Source: an uncultured Lachnospiraceae bacterium (GTDB lineage: Bacteria > Bacillota > Clostridia > Lachnospirales > Lachnospiraceae). Taken from it: a stretch of DNA of 7,170 nt. Positions 1 to 5,035 of this stretch are shown here, one piece after another; the first letter of the stretch is position 1; the number at the start of each line of letters is the position of its first letter. The notes below the pieces were generated by a model that did no database searches, was not told where the DNA came from, and worked only from the letters and a program-made list of their open reading frames with translations. Both the position numbers and the translations under genes were made by a program. Location of the stretch: assembly GCA_947177925.1 (NCBI GenBank), contig CAMWWJ010000170.1, positions 1 through 7,170 of the forward strand, given 5' to 3'.

Positions 1-110
1 GCCGGCACTTACGCACCGTATTTTGGTGCGTTAGTACCGCTGCGTCTTTGCAGAGTGCGAACGTGCCCATAAGACTTCTATAGGAATGAGCTGCCTGCTC
101 CTACGTCCCC
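1..110. other. Hairpin-rich intergenic element, cut at left edge
   Basis: No gene is seen here. The stretch is more GC-rich than its surroundings and folds well. ACGCACC at 11-17 pairs perfectly with GGTGCGT at 25-31. CTGC at 40-43 pairs with GCAG at 50-53. Both hairpins are enclosed by GGCAC at 4-8 pairing with GTGCC at 63-67. A further stem uses TAGGA at 81-85 and TCCTA at 99-103, or alternatively GAGC 88-91 with GCTC 97-100. A C-rich tract follows at 106-113. The nested layout suggests either a structured RNA or a dispersed intergenic repeat of the kind common in Lachnospiraceae. It matches no RNA family I can name. The strand is undecided because the stems are symmetric, and the start may lie outside the window. 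Confidence 0.5.
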
Positions 111-143
111 CCCATCCAAAACCCCCTTTTTCAAAAAAATAAG

Positions 144-172
144 TTCCAAACCCTCCATTTCTTTGCTATAAT
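144..172 (+). promoter_or_regulatory. galE promoter, extended -10
   Basis: A perfect TATAAT at 167-172 is preceded by TG at 164-165, giving an extended -10 (TGCTATAAT). The -35 candidate TTCCAA at 144-149 is weak (3 of 6) but sits at an ideal 17-base spacing, which fits the extended -10 type. The 5' leader to galE would be about 60 bases, with AAGGAGG at 229-235 six bases before the start codon. Confidence 0.75.
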
Positions 173-241
173 ATACCATTAGAAAGCAATACTATAACCA
201 TAAATCACAATATCGCGCAAAGGATGTGAAGGAGGATTAAT

Positions 242-1258
242 ATGGCAATTTTAGTAACAGGCGGTGCCGGCTTTATCGGAAGCCACACTGTGGTAGAATT
301 ACAAAATGCAGGTTATGAGGTAGTTGTTGTTGATAATTTATCAAATTCCAGCGAGAAATCTTTAAAAAGGGTGGAAGAGATTACAGGAAAGCCGGTAAAA
401 TTTTATAAGGCAGATATTTTAGATAAGCCTGCTCTGGAGGAGATATTTCAAAAGGAATCCATCGATTCCTGTATTCACTTTGCAGGATTAAAGGCAGTAG
501 GCGAATCTGTGCAAAAGCCATGGGAATACTATCATAATAATATTACGGGAACCCTGCTTTTGCTGGATGTAATGAGAAAGCACAACGTAAAAAATATTGT
601 TTTTTCTTCCTCTGCTACGGTATATGGATCGCCGGAAGTGGTTCCGGTTACGGAGGAATGTCCCAAGGGAGAGATTACCAATCCTTACGGACAGACGAAG
701 GCGATGCTGGAGCAGGTGCTTACGGATATTTACAAGGCAGACAATGAATGGAACGTGGTCCTGCTTCGCTATTTCAATCCGATCGGAGCGCATAAAAGTG
801 GAAAGATTGGAGAAAATCCAAACGGCATACCCAATAATCTGATGCCCTATATTACTCAGGTAGCGGTAGGAAAACTGGAAAAACTGGGAGTATTTGGGGA
901 TGATTATGACACTCCGGACGGAACAGGGGTAAGAGATTATATTCATGTGGTGGACCTTGCAAAAGGTCATGTAAAGGCTATTGAGAAAGTAAAAGAGAAT
1001 CCGGGACTGAAAATCTACAATCTGGGTACCGGAATCGGATACAGCGTGCTGGATATTGTGAAAAATTTTGAAGAGGCTACTGGAATTACCATTCCTTATG
1101 AAATCAAACCAAGACGTGCAGGAGATATTGCAACCAATTATGCGGATGCATCTCTTGCAAAAAGGGAGCTTGGATGGACTGCGGAAAACGGCATAAAAGA
1201 AATGTGTCAGGATGCATGGAGATGGCAGAGCCAGAATCCCAATGGATTTGAGGAGTAA
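242..1258 (+). CDS. galE: UDP-glucose 4-epimerase
   Basis: Interconverts UDP-glucose and UDP-galactose in the cytoplasm with bound NAD, the last step of the Leloir pathway and a source of UDP-galactose for cell-surface polysaccharides. At 338 residues it has full family length. The NAD-binding Rossmann motif GGAGFIG is at residues 7-13. D31 sits at the end of the second strand, where the NAD ribose is bound. The HFAGLKAVGES segment (79-89) is typical of GalE. Catalytic S124 (SSSATVYG) and the Y149-x3-K153 pair (NPYGQTK) stand at the same positions as in the E. coli enzyme. The NPIGAH and GVRDYIHVVDLA blocks also match the family. The start is supported by AAGGAGG six bases upstream. It has its own promoter and terminator and so appears to be transcribed alone. 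Nothing ties it functionally to the Agr locus that follows. Confidence 0.97.
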   Translation: MAILVTGGAGFIGSHTVVELQNAGYEVVVVDNLSNSSEKSLKRVEEITGKPVKFYKADILDKPALEEIFQKESIDSCIHFAGLKAVGESVQKPWEYYHNNITGTLLLLDVMRKHNVKNIVFSSSATVYGSPEVVPVTEECPKGEITNPYGQTKAMLEQVLTDIYKADNEWNVVLLRYFNPIGAHKSGKIGENPNGIPNNLMPYITQVAVGKLEKLGVFGDDYDTPDGTGVRDYIHVVDLAKGHVKAIEKVKENPGLKIYNLGTGIGYSVLDIVKNFEEATGITIPYEIKPRRAGDIATNYADASLAKRELGWTAENGIKEMCQDAWRWQSQNPNGFEE

Positions 1259-1280
1259 AAATCAACAGAATTTGGCAAAA

Positions 1281-1331
1281 GCACTTTTTGAACTTTAACT
1301 ATAAATGTTACGGTTCAAAAGGTGTTTTTTT
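1281..1331 (+). terminator. Rho-independent terminator after galE
   Basis: GCACTTTTTGAAC at 1281-1293 pairs along its full length, with two G-U pairs, with GTTCAAAAGGTGT at 1313-1325. A second short stem (TAAC 1296-1299 with GTTA 1307-1310) extends it across a small internal loop. A run of seven T (1325-1331 region) follows. The AAAA just upstream would also let it work partly on the opposite strand. It separates galE from the Agr locus. Confidence 0.88.
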
Positions 1332-1336
1332 GTGGA

Positions 1337-1375
1337 AAAGTAACAAATAATGTAATAAAAAGTAAAATAAAGTAA
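1337..1375 (+). repeat. Short AAAGTAA repeats ahead of the regulator promoter
   Basis: AAAGTAA occurs at 1337-1343, 1359-1365 and 1369-1375, with the variant AATGTAA at 1349-1355, so steps are 12, 10 and 10 bases, close to one helical turn. The 1337 and 1359 copies start 22 bases apart, the spacing typical of paired LytTR-domain sites. They lie upstream of the -35 box of the response-regulator gene. The stretch is very A-rich, so chance is a real alternative. Confidence 0.35.
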
Positions 1376-1382
1376 AAAAGAA

Positions 1383-1411
1383 TTGAGCTGAAATGTTAGT
1401 TATCATATAAT
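1383..1411 (+). promoter_or_regulatory. Promoter of the response regulator-kinase pair
   Basis: TTGAGC at 1383-1388 (4 of 6 to the -35 consensus), a 17-base spacer, and a perfect TATAAT at 1406-1411. Transcription would start near 1418, leaving a leader of only about 15 bases before the ATG at 1434, with AAGGAGG at 1420-1426. The short leader leaves no room for RNA-based control of this unit. Confidence 0.75.
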
Positions 1412-1433
1412 GGAAATATAAGGAGGATAAATT

Positions 1434-2165
1434 ATGATTTTAAATATAGCCATTTGTGATGATGATATGGCAATGCTCTCCGTTATTTCAAATCAGCTTG
1501 AGAAAATCTTTTTGGCAAAAGGAATCGGGGTAAAAATCGAAACATTTTCAGAGGGAAAAGCCTTGTTAGAGCAGTATAAAAAAGTGCCTTTTCAAGTAGT
1601 ATTTCTGGATATTTCCATGCCGGATATGAATGGGTTTCAGGCAGCAGCAAAATTAAAGGCAAAAAACAAAGAGGTCGCTATTATTTTTGTAACATCCATG
1701 GAAGAGCTGGTTTATGAAAGCTTTGACTATCAGCCTTTTCACTTTATTAGAAAGGGGAAAAGTGAAAGCCTGAATGAACAACTCAAACATGTAGTGGAAA
1801 AGCTGATAGTTTATAAGAAAAGCTATGACAAAATAGAAATAGCATTGCCGTATGGGAATACGGAACAAATAGCAATAAGCAGCATTGTCATCATACAAAG
1901 CGAAAAAAATTATCTGGAATATGAATTGTCAGATGGAAGGAGCCTGCGGGTAAGGGAGAGCCTGAATGCTGCTGAAGAAAAGCTGAAGGAATATAAATTT
2001 ATTCGAATCAGCAACAGAGCACTGGTCAATCTAAGCTATGTGGGCAGGATTCGGGAGAAAGAAGGAGAAGTAGTTTTAAAGGGTGGATATGCCTATTCCA
2101 TAAGCAGAAACCATAAAAAAACTGTAATAACTGCTTTTATGGAATATTTAAGGAGTATGAAATAA
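1434..2165 (+). CDS. AgrA-like LytTR-family response regulator
   Basis: Cytoplasmic transcription factor of a two-component system, expected to be phosphorylated by the kinase encoded next to it. Residues 1-125 form a receiver domain: acidic pocket CDDD (8-11), phospho-acceptor D59 in VFLDISMPDMNGF, and the switch threonine T87 in VTS. The usual Lys appears as PFHFIRK (101-107) rather than the common KP form. Residues 135-240 form a LytTR DNA-binding domain, with the EKNYLEY segment at 157-163 and the RISNRALVNLSYV block at 191-203. At 243 residues it matches AgrA and VirR. It begins with AAGGAGG seven bases before the ATG. Its stop codon shares one base with the kinase start (TAATG), so the two are translationally coupled. 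The likely target is the pair of direct repeats at 3482-3514. Confidence 0.95.
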   Translation: MILNIAICDDDMAMLSVISNQLEKIFLAKGIGVKIETFSEGKALLEQYKKVPFQVVFLDISMPDMNGFQAAAKLKAKNKEVAIIFVTSMEELVYESFDYQPFHFIRKGKSESLNEQLKHVVEKLIVYKKSYDKIEIALPYGNTEQIAISSIVIIQSEKNYLEYELSDGRSLRVRESLNAAEEKLKEYKFIRISNRALVNLSYVGRIREKEGEVVLKGGYAYSISRNHKKTVITAFMEYLRSMK

Positions 2166-3481
2166 TGGAATGGATTTGGATTGGTTATGAAAATCTGATA
2201 AATGTGATTCAGGCTTTTATTCTAATAAATTGTATAACTGATATATATGGTGTGAAATATTGGAAGAGAAGACCTGGTGTTACAAAAGCAATTGGCACAG
2301 TAGTGCATTCTACTGTACTCATTTTGTCAAATTATTTTATCGGATTTGAAGGAATGGGAATAATAGGATTTGGTATTTTGATAGGAATTTATAGCATTTT
2401 GCTGTTGGAAGGAAAATGGTATGTAATGCTTCCCATTGCCATGTTAGAGGAACTGGTTATGGTTTTCGTGTCTACAATCATTATTCTTCTGACTTGTCTG
2501 GTAACGGATATAGATGGAGCGAAACTGGCATATGCAATCTGCCCGGAACGGTTTTTTGCCCTGATTCTGACACAGATCTTGCTGGCAGTCTGTTTAAAGG
2601 TAATTGCTGATGTAATAAAAAAGAAGTGGAATCCTTTAAATAGAAATGAAGGAAGAATATTTGCACTTATATTTTTGCTTTCTGTGTTTGCGTTTTTTTG
2701 CATTACCGAGACTGTCACGTCCCAGGAGATGGAGGAGATTAACCACGTCAGGCTTTTATGTGCTTGCGCTACGTTAATAGTTTTAAATGTTATCTGCCTT
2801 AAGATGCTAAATGATCTGGCAAGGAAAAGAAGGATAGAAACAGAAAATCTGCTGCTAAAGGGGCAGGCAGAATTCCAAAAAAAATATGTAAAAGCGGTAA
2901 AGCAGAAGTATGATGAAATGAAAATGCTGCGTCATGATATGAAGCAGCATTATAGTGTGCTGGAAAATTTGCTGATACAGGAAAAATATGGATTGATGGA
3001 GGAATATCTGCTGAAATCCATTGAATCCATAGAAAACAGGGAAAATCTTATTTACATAGATAATGAATATGTCAATGCCATATTGAATCGGAAAATCAGC
3101 TATGCAAGAGAACAAAAGATAGATGTTACAATAAATCTGCCGGAGAAGTTCTCGGGAGTGGACGAAATGGATTTGTGCAATCTTTTGGGAACCTTGATGG
3201 ATAATGCGGAGGAGGCTTGTGAGAAAGTAGACGGAAAGAAGACGATTGAACTGGCCATGAACCAGGATGCGGATAAAATCTTTATTGAAATAAAAAATTC
3301 CATAAAAGAATCCGTACTGACCAAAAATAAGGAATTGAGCACCACCAAAAGTGATAAAAGCACTCACGGATACGGCATGAAAACAATTAAGAAAATTATG
3401 AAGAAATATGAGGGACACATGGATATTTGGGAAGAAAAGGGGAAATTTTGCATCAATCTTATACTATATTTCGAAAAATAA
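2165..3481 (+). CDS. AgrC-like GHKL sensor histidine kinase
   Basis: Membrane sensor kinase of 438 residues. The first 215 residues carry six or seven hydrophobic segments (roughly 7-27, 42-60, 64-81, 86-112, 127-148, 164-182, 196-213), the polytopic sensor typical of AgrC-type receptors for cyclic peptides. A charged linker (about 216-250) likely forms a dimer helix. The phospho-acceptor is H257 in the RHDMKQH motif. The ATPase domain shows the N-box LMDNAEEAC with N347 and the glycine box HGYGM (401-405), as in the HPK10/GHKL class, while separate F and G2 boxes are reduced as usual for this class. AAGGAG at 2150-2155 lies nine bases before the ATG. The ligand is inferred to be the peptide from the agrD-like gene at 4655; specificity cannot be read from sequence. 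Confidence 0.93.
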   Translation: MEWIWIGYENLINVIQAFILINCITDIYGVKYWKRRPGVTKAIGTVVHSTVLILSNYFIGFEGMGIIGFGILIGIYSILLLEGKWYVMLPIAMLEELVMVFVSTIIILLTCLVTDIDGAKLAYAICPERFFALILTQILLAVCLKVIADVIKKKWNPLNRNEGRIFALIFLLSVFAFFCITETVTSQEMEEINHVRLLCACATLIVLNVICLKMLNDLARKRRIETENLLLKGQAEFQKKYVKAVKQKYDEMKMLRHDMKQHYSVLENLLIQEKYGLMEEYLLKSIESIENRENLIYIDNEYVNAILNRKISYAREQKIDVTINLPEKFSGVDEMDLCNLLGTLMDNAEEACEKVDGKKTIELAMNQDADKIFIEIKNSIKESVLTKNKELSTTKSDKSTHGYGMKTIKKIMKKYEGHMDIWEEKGKFCINLILYFEK

Positions 3482-3514
3482 TACCAAACTTCCCTAAAAT
3501 TTACCAAACTTCCC
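3482..3514. promoter_or_regulatory. Paired 13-bp direct repeats, probable regulator binding site
   Basis: TACCAAACTTCCC occurs perfectly at 3482-3494 and again at 3502-3514, starting 20 bases apart, about two helical turns. On the complementary strand each copy contains GAAGTTTGG, which fits 8 of 9 positions of the LytTR-site consensus [TA][AC][CA]GTTN[AG][TG]. The second copy ends seven bases before the -35 box at 3522, the usual place for an AgrA-type activator. The first base overlaps the stop codon of the kinase gene. Confidence 0.75.
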
Positions 3515-3521
3515 AGAAGCC

Positions 3522-3550
3522 TTGCATAAAAAGTAAAAATGGTATAGCAT
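3522..3550 (+). promoter_or_regulatory. Probable activated promoter for agrBD
   Basis: TTGCAT at 3522-3527 (-35, 4 of 6) and TAGCAT at 3545-3550 (-10, 4 of 6) are 17 bases apart. TATAGC at 3543-3548 is an alternative -10 with a short 15-base spacer. The match is weak, as expected for a promoter that needs an activator, and direct repeats lie just upstream. Transcription would start near 3557, giving a leader of about 135 bases to agrB. Confidence 0.6.
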
Positions 3551-3554
3551 GAAT

Positions 3555-3589
3555 ACAGTACCAATTGATGTATATCAATTTGGAACTGT
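3555..3589 (+). other. Hairpin at the 5' end of the agrBD leader
   Basis: ACAGTACCAATTGAT (3555-3569) pairs with ATCAATT (3574-3580), GG (3582-3583) and ACTGT (3585-3589), giving 14 pairs with one mismatch and one bulged base around a four-base loop. No U-run follows, so it is not a terminator. It would form right at the predicted transcript start. Its right arm could pair instead with AACAGT at 3625-3630. Confidence 0.6.
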
Positions 3590-3595
3590 TCCATG

Positions 3596-3671
3596 GGGCT
3601 GAAACATAAAATCTTGAAAGATGTAACAGTCTTTCTTCCGCCATTAACTTCCGGTTTCAGCCCTTATTTTT
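3596..3671 (+). terminator. Terminator-like attenuator in the agrBD leader
   Basis: GGGCTGAAAC (3596-3605) pairs perfectly over 10 bases with GTTTCAGCCC (3654-3663), followed by TTATTTTTT. The 48-base loop holds its own small hairpin, GAAAGA 3616-3621 with TCTTTC 3630-3635. The agrB ribosome site AAAGAGG (3676-3682) begins only a few bases after the U-run. This is either a true terminator of the upstream transcript or an attenuator on agrB. The alternative pairing of 3585-3590 with 3625-3630 would cross this stem and could oppose it. Confidence 0.65.
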
Positions 3672-4012
3672 TATGAAAGAGGAAATAGGGCATGATAAAA
3701 CAAACAGCCAGATTTCTCTTAAAGCACTTTCATATAGCTGCAAGGGTAAAAGAAGAGCAGTTGGAAATCTGCCAGTATGGTATGGAAATTATATTGGCAA
3801 CTTTGCTAAACATAGGATTTGTGCTTCTGATAGGATTTCTGGGCAATGGATGGATGGAAAGCATTGTATTTTTGGCAGGCTTTTCGGTATTAAGGAAGCA
3901 GACAGGCGGCTATCATGCAGGAAGCTATTTTGCATGCACTCTTTCTTTGGTGCTGTGTTATGGTATGTTGCTATGGTTATATCATACTACTGTAAAGGAT
4001 TTTAACTGGGTA
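3628..4012 (+). repeat. Tandem duplication, copy 1 (385 bp)
   Basis: This is the first of two head-to-tail copies, read by eye as identical at every base. It holds the right arm of the leader hairpin, the U-run, the ribosome site, and the first 107 codons of agrB. Its left boundary is the AGT at 3628-3630; the base before it (C) differs from the base before copy 2 (A). Confidence 0.97.
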
Positions 4013-4390
4013 AGTCTTTCTTCCGCCATTAACTTCCGGTTTCAGCCCTTATTTTTTATGAAAGAGGAAATAGGGCATGATAAAACAAACAGCCAGATTT
4101 CTCTTAAAGCACTTTCATATAGCTGCAAGGGTAAAAGAAGAGCAGTTGGAAATCTGCCAGTATGGTATGGAAATTATATTGGCAACTTTGCTAAACATAG
4201 GATTTGTGCTTCTGATAGGATTTCTGGGCAATGGATGGATGGAAAGCATTGTATTTTTGGCAGGCTTTTCGGTATTAAGGAAGCAGACAGGCGGCTATCA
4301 TGCAGGAAGCTATTTTGCATGCACTCTTTCTTTGGTGCTGTGTTATGGTATGTTGCTATGGTTATATCATACTACTGTAAAGGATTTTAA
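3692..4390 (+). pseudogene. Truncated, frameshifted first copy of agrB
   Basis: The first 108 residues are identical to the intact AgrB encoded at 4077, including the catalytic residues H75 and C82 and about three membrane segments. The reading frame then crosses the junction of the 385-bp duplication, which shifts it by one base, and continues for 124 residues of unrelated, charged, Cys- and Arg-rich sequence until the stop at 4388-4390. That tail is simply agrB copy 2 read out of frame, so it is not a real domain. AAAGAGG at 3676-3682 lies nine bases before the ATG, so it is probably translated. The product lacks the last three membrane segments and is most likely inactive. Ribosomes on this frame run through the start of the intact gene and may lower its expression. 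Confidence 0.88.
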
Positions 4391-4397
4391 CTGGGTA
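4013..4397 (+). repeat. Tandem duplication, copy 2 (385 bp)
   Basis: Identical to copy 1. The exact match runs from 3628-4015 to 4013-4400, so a 3-base AGT is shared at both ends and at the junction, which is the mark of a slippage or short-homology event. After 4400 the copy 1 continuation (CTTTC) and the copy 2 continuation (ATGGC) diverge. Copy 2 carries the right arm of the leader hairpin (4039-4048) and its U-run but not the left arm, so it has no second terminator. Confidence 0.97.
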
Positions 4398-4667
4398 AGT
4401 ATGGCTATTATCTTTTTTTTGCACTTTTTGGTATGGTACTTTTTTATGCCTGTTGAAAATGAAAACAAGCCTTTAACTGTGTTGCAAAAGAAAAAGGCAA
4501 GGAAGTATGGGTTTTGTTTATCCATTTTTTATGCTATGTTATCAGGAGTGTGCTTTTTGATAGAATTCCAGGCGGGACTTATGTTAACTTATATGGTGTT
4601 TCTGGTTGATGTGCTGGCCCTTATTTCTGTTGTAAAAAGGAGGAGCATGATAGTATGCAGAAAATGA
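4077..4667 (+). CDS. agrB: AgrB-like membrane cysteine peptidase, intact copy
   Basis: Processes the AgrD precursor: it cuts on the C-terminal side of the signal core and forms the ring, in the cell membrane. The 196 residues match normal family length. The catalytic His and Cys are in RKQTGGYHAGSYFACT, H75 and C82, seven apart as in staphylococcal AgrB (H77/C84). Hydrophobic segments lie at about 33-51, 55-67, 80-97, 109-123, 145-163 and 168-186, and the end is basic. AAAGAGG (4061-4067) precedes the ATG by nine bases. The start lies inside the broken copy, in another frame. The 3' end overlaps the agrD-like gene by 13 bases, so the two are coupled. The gene is assigned to agrB by motif, length and the neighbouring precursor and kinase genes. 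Confidence 0.95.
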   Translation: MIKQTARFLLKHFHIAARVKEEQLEICQYGMEIILATLLNIGFVLLIGFLGNGWMESIVFLAGFSVLRKQTGGYHAGSYFACTLSLVLCYGMLLWLYHTTVKDFNWVSMAIIFFLHFLVWYFFMPVENENKPLTVLQKKKARKYGFCLSIFYAMLSGVCFLIEFQAGLMLTYMVFLVDVLALISVVKRRSMIVCRK

Positions 4668-4804
4668 ATCAAGTAGGAAGATTTATTGTTGATGTAACCA
4701 CTAAGGTTGCTGCAGCAAGCGCAGGGGAGGCTTCCCTTTGGCATTTGCATCAGCCAAAGGAGCCGGAAGCGTTGAAGAAGTATGTAGAACAAAAGAGAAA
4801 ATAG
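4655..4804 (+). CDS. agrD: AgrD-like cyclic peptide pheromone precursor (49 residues)
   Basis: Small gene with the three-part AgrD layout. Residues 1-21 (MQKMNQVGRFIVDVTTKVAA and on) form an amphipathic leader. Residues 22-31 hold the core, and HQPKEPEALKK onward is the charged tail removed by AgrB. The core-tail junction SLWHL-HQPKEPEAL closely resembles, from memory, that of Clostridium perfringens AgrD (CLWFT-HQPEEPKSL). By that comparison the ring would be S27-L31, cut after L31. The ring residue is Ser, so an ester (lactone) is predicted instead of a thiolactone; the peptide contains no Cys at all. AAGGAGG (4637-4643) is 11 bases before the chosen ATG; the next ATG, at 4664, would be 20 bases away and would shorten the leader. 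It overlaps agrB by 13 bases in another frame. Confidence 0.93.
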   Translation: MQKMNQVGRFIVDVTTKVAAASAGEASLWHLHQPKEPEALKKYVEQKRK

Positions 4805-4813
4805 AAATTTAAA

Positions 4814-4859
4814 AGTACTGGATGGATGAGGATAAGAAGTGTGAACATAGTCCAGTGCT
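4814..4859 (+). other. Hairpin in the agrD 3' untranslated region
   Basis: AGTACTGGA (4814-4822) pairs over nine bases, with one G-U pair, with TCCAGTGCT (4851-4859) around a 28-base loop. There is no U-run after it. It starts ten bases after the agrD stop and sits between agrD and the terminator, so it may protect the 3' end of the agrBD transcript. Confidence 0.5.
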
Positions 4860-4874
4860 ACAAGAGACATAAGG

Positions 4875-4919
4875 GACTCTCCGATGCCCATTAGATTGTG
4901 GGTATTGGAGGGTCTTTTT
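4875..4919 (+). terminator. Strong rho-independent terminator of the Agr operon
   Basis: GACTCTCCGATGCCCA (4875-4890) pairs over all 16 bases with TGGGTATTGGAGGGTC (4899-4914), including three G-U pairs, around an eight-base loop, followed by five T. It ends the agrBD transcript and isolates the next operon. Confidence 0.93.
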
Positions 4920-4953
4920 GCAATGCAATGATAAGGAAAGGGTGATTCCCCTC

Positions 4954-4982
4954 TTGACAACCATCAAACACTATAGTATAAC
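4954..4982 (+). promoter_or_regulatory. Strong promoter of the GntR-ABC operon
   Basis: A perfect TTGACA at 4954-4959 and TATAAC at 4977-4982 (5 of 6) are 17 bases apart. Such a strong promoter with an overlapping inverted repeat fits a unit held off by a repressor and released by an inducer. Confidence 0.85.
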
Positions 4983-5011
4983 TGTATCATAAGTAGCGGT
5001 ACAGTTGATAC
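4976..5011. promoter_or_regulatory. Inverted-repeat operator for the YtrA-like repressor
   Basis: GTATAACTGTA (4976-4986) and TACAGTTGATAC (5000-5011) are inverted copies, perfect but for one extra base in the right arm, with a 13-base gap. The left arm covers the -10 box and the right arm covers the start region, so bound repressor would block transcription. GntR/YtrA proteins usually repress their own operon from such sites. Confidence 0.65.
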
Positions 5012-5035
5012 GCATTAAAAGAAAGGAGAAAAAGC

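Noticed and set aside
488..970. Minus-strand open frame of 160 codons opposite galE
   Set aside because: The galE frame carries all catalytic motifs; the reverse frame has no recognisable domain or start signal.
2855..3418. Long minus-strand open frame of 187 codons opposite the kinase gene
   Set aside because: It is rich in Phe, Ile and His because it mirrors A/T-rich codons on the other strand. No ribosome site or promoter is seen and the kinase frame has clear motifs.
3673..4005. Open frame of 110 codons beginning at the ATG just after the leader U-run
   Set aside because: It overlaps agrB copy 1 in another frame, has no ribosome site before it, and encodes a charged Cys/Arg-rich sequence with no family features. 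It is a shadow of agrB.
3692..4390. A 232-residue protein as a genuine AgrB variant with a new C-terminal domain
   Set aside because: The tail after residue 108 is exactly agrB copy 2 read in a shifted frame, so it is a product of the duplication and not an evolved domain.
4664..4804. Alternative agrD start at the second ATG
   Set aside because: It is 20 bases from the ribosome site, while the ATG at 4655 is 11 bases away and keeps the full amphipathic leader.
4589..4960. Minus-strand open frame opposite agrD and the terminator
   Set aside because: It runs across a strong terminator hairpin and opposite agrD, and shows no start signal or family features.
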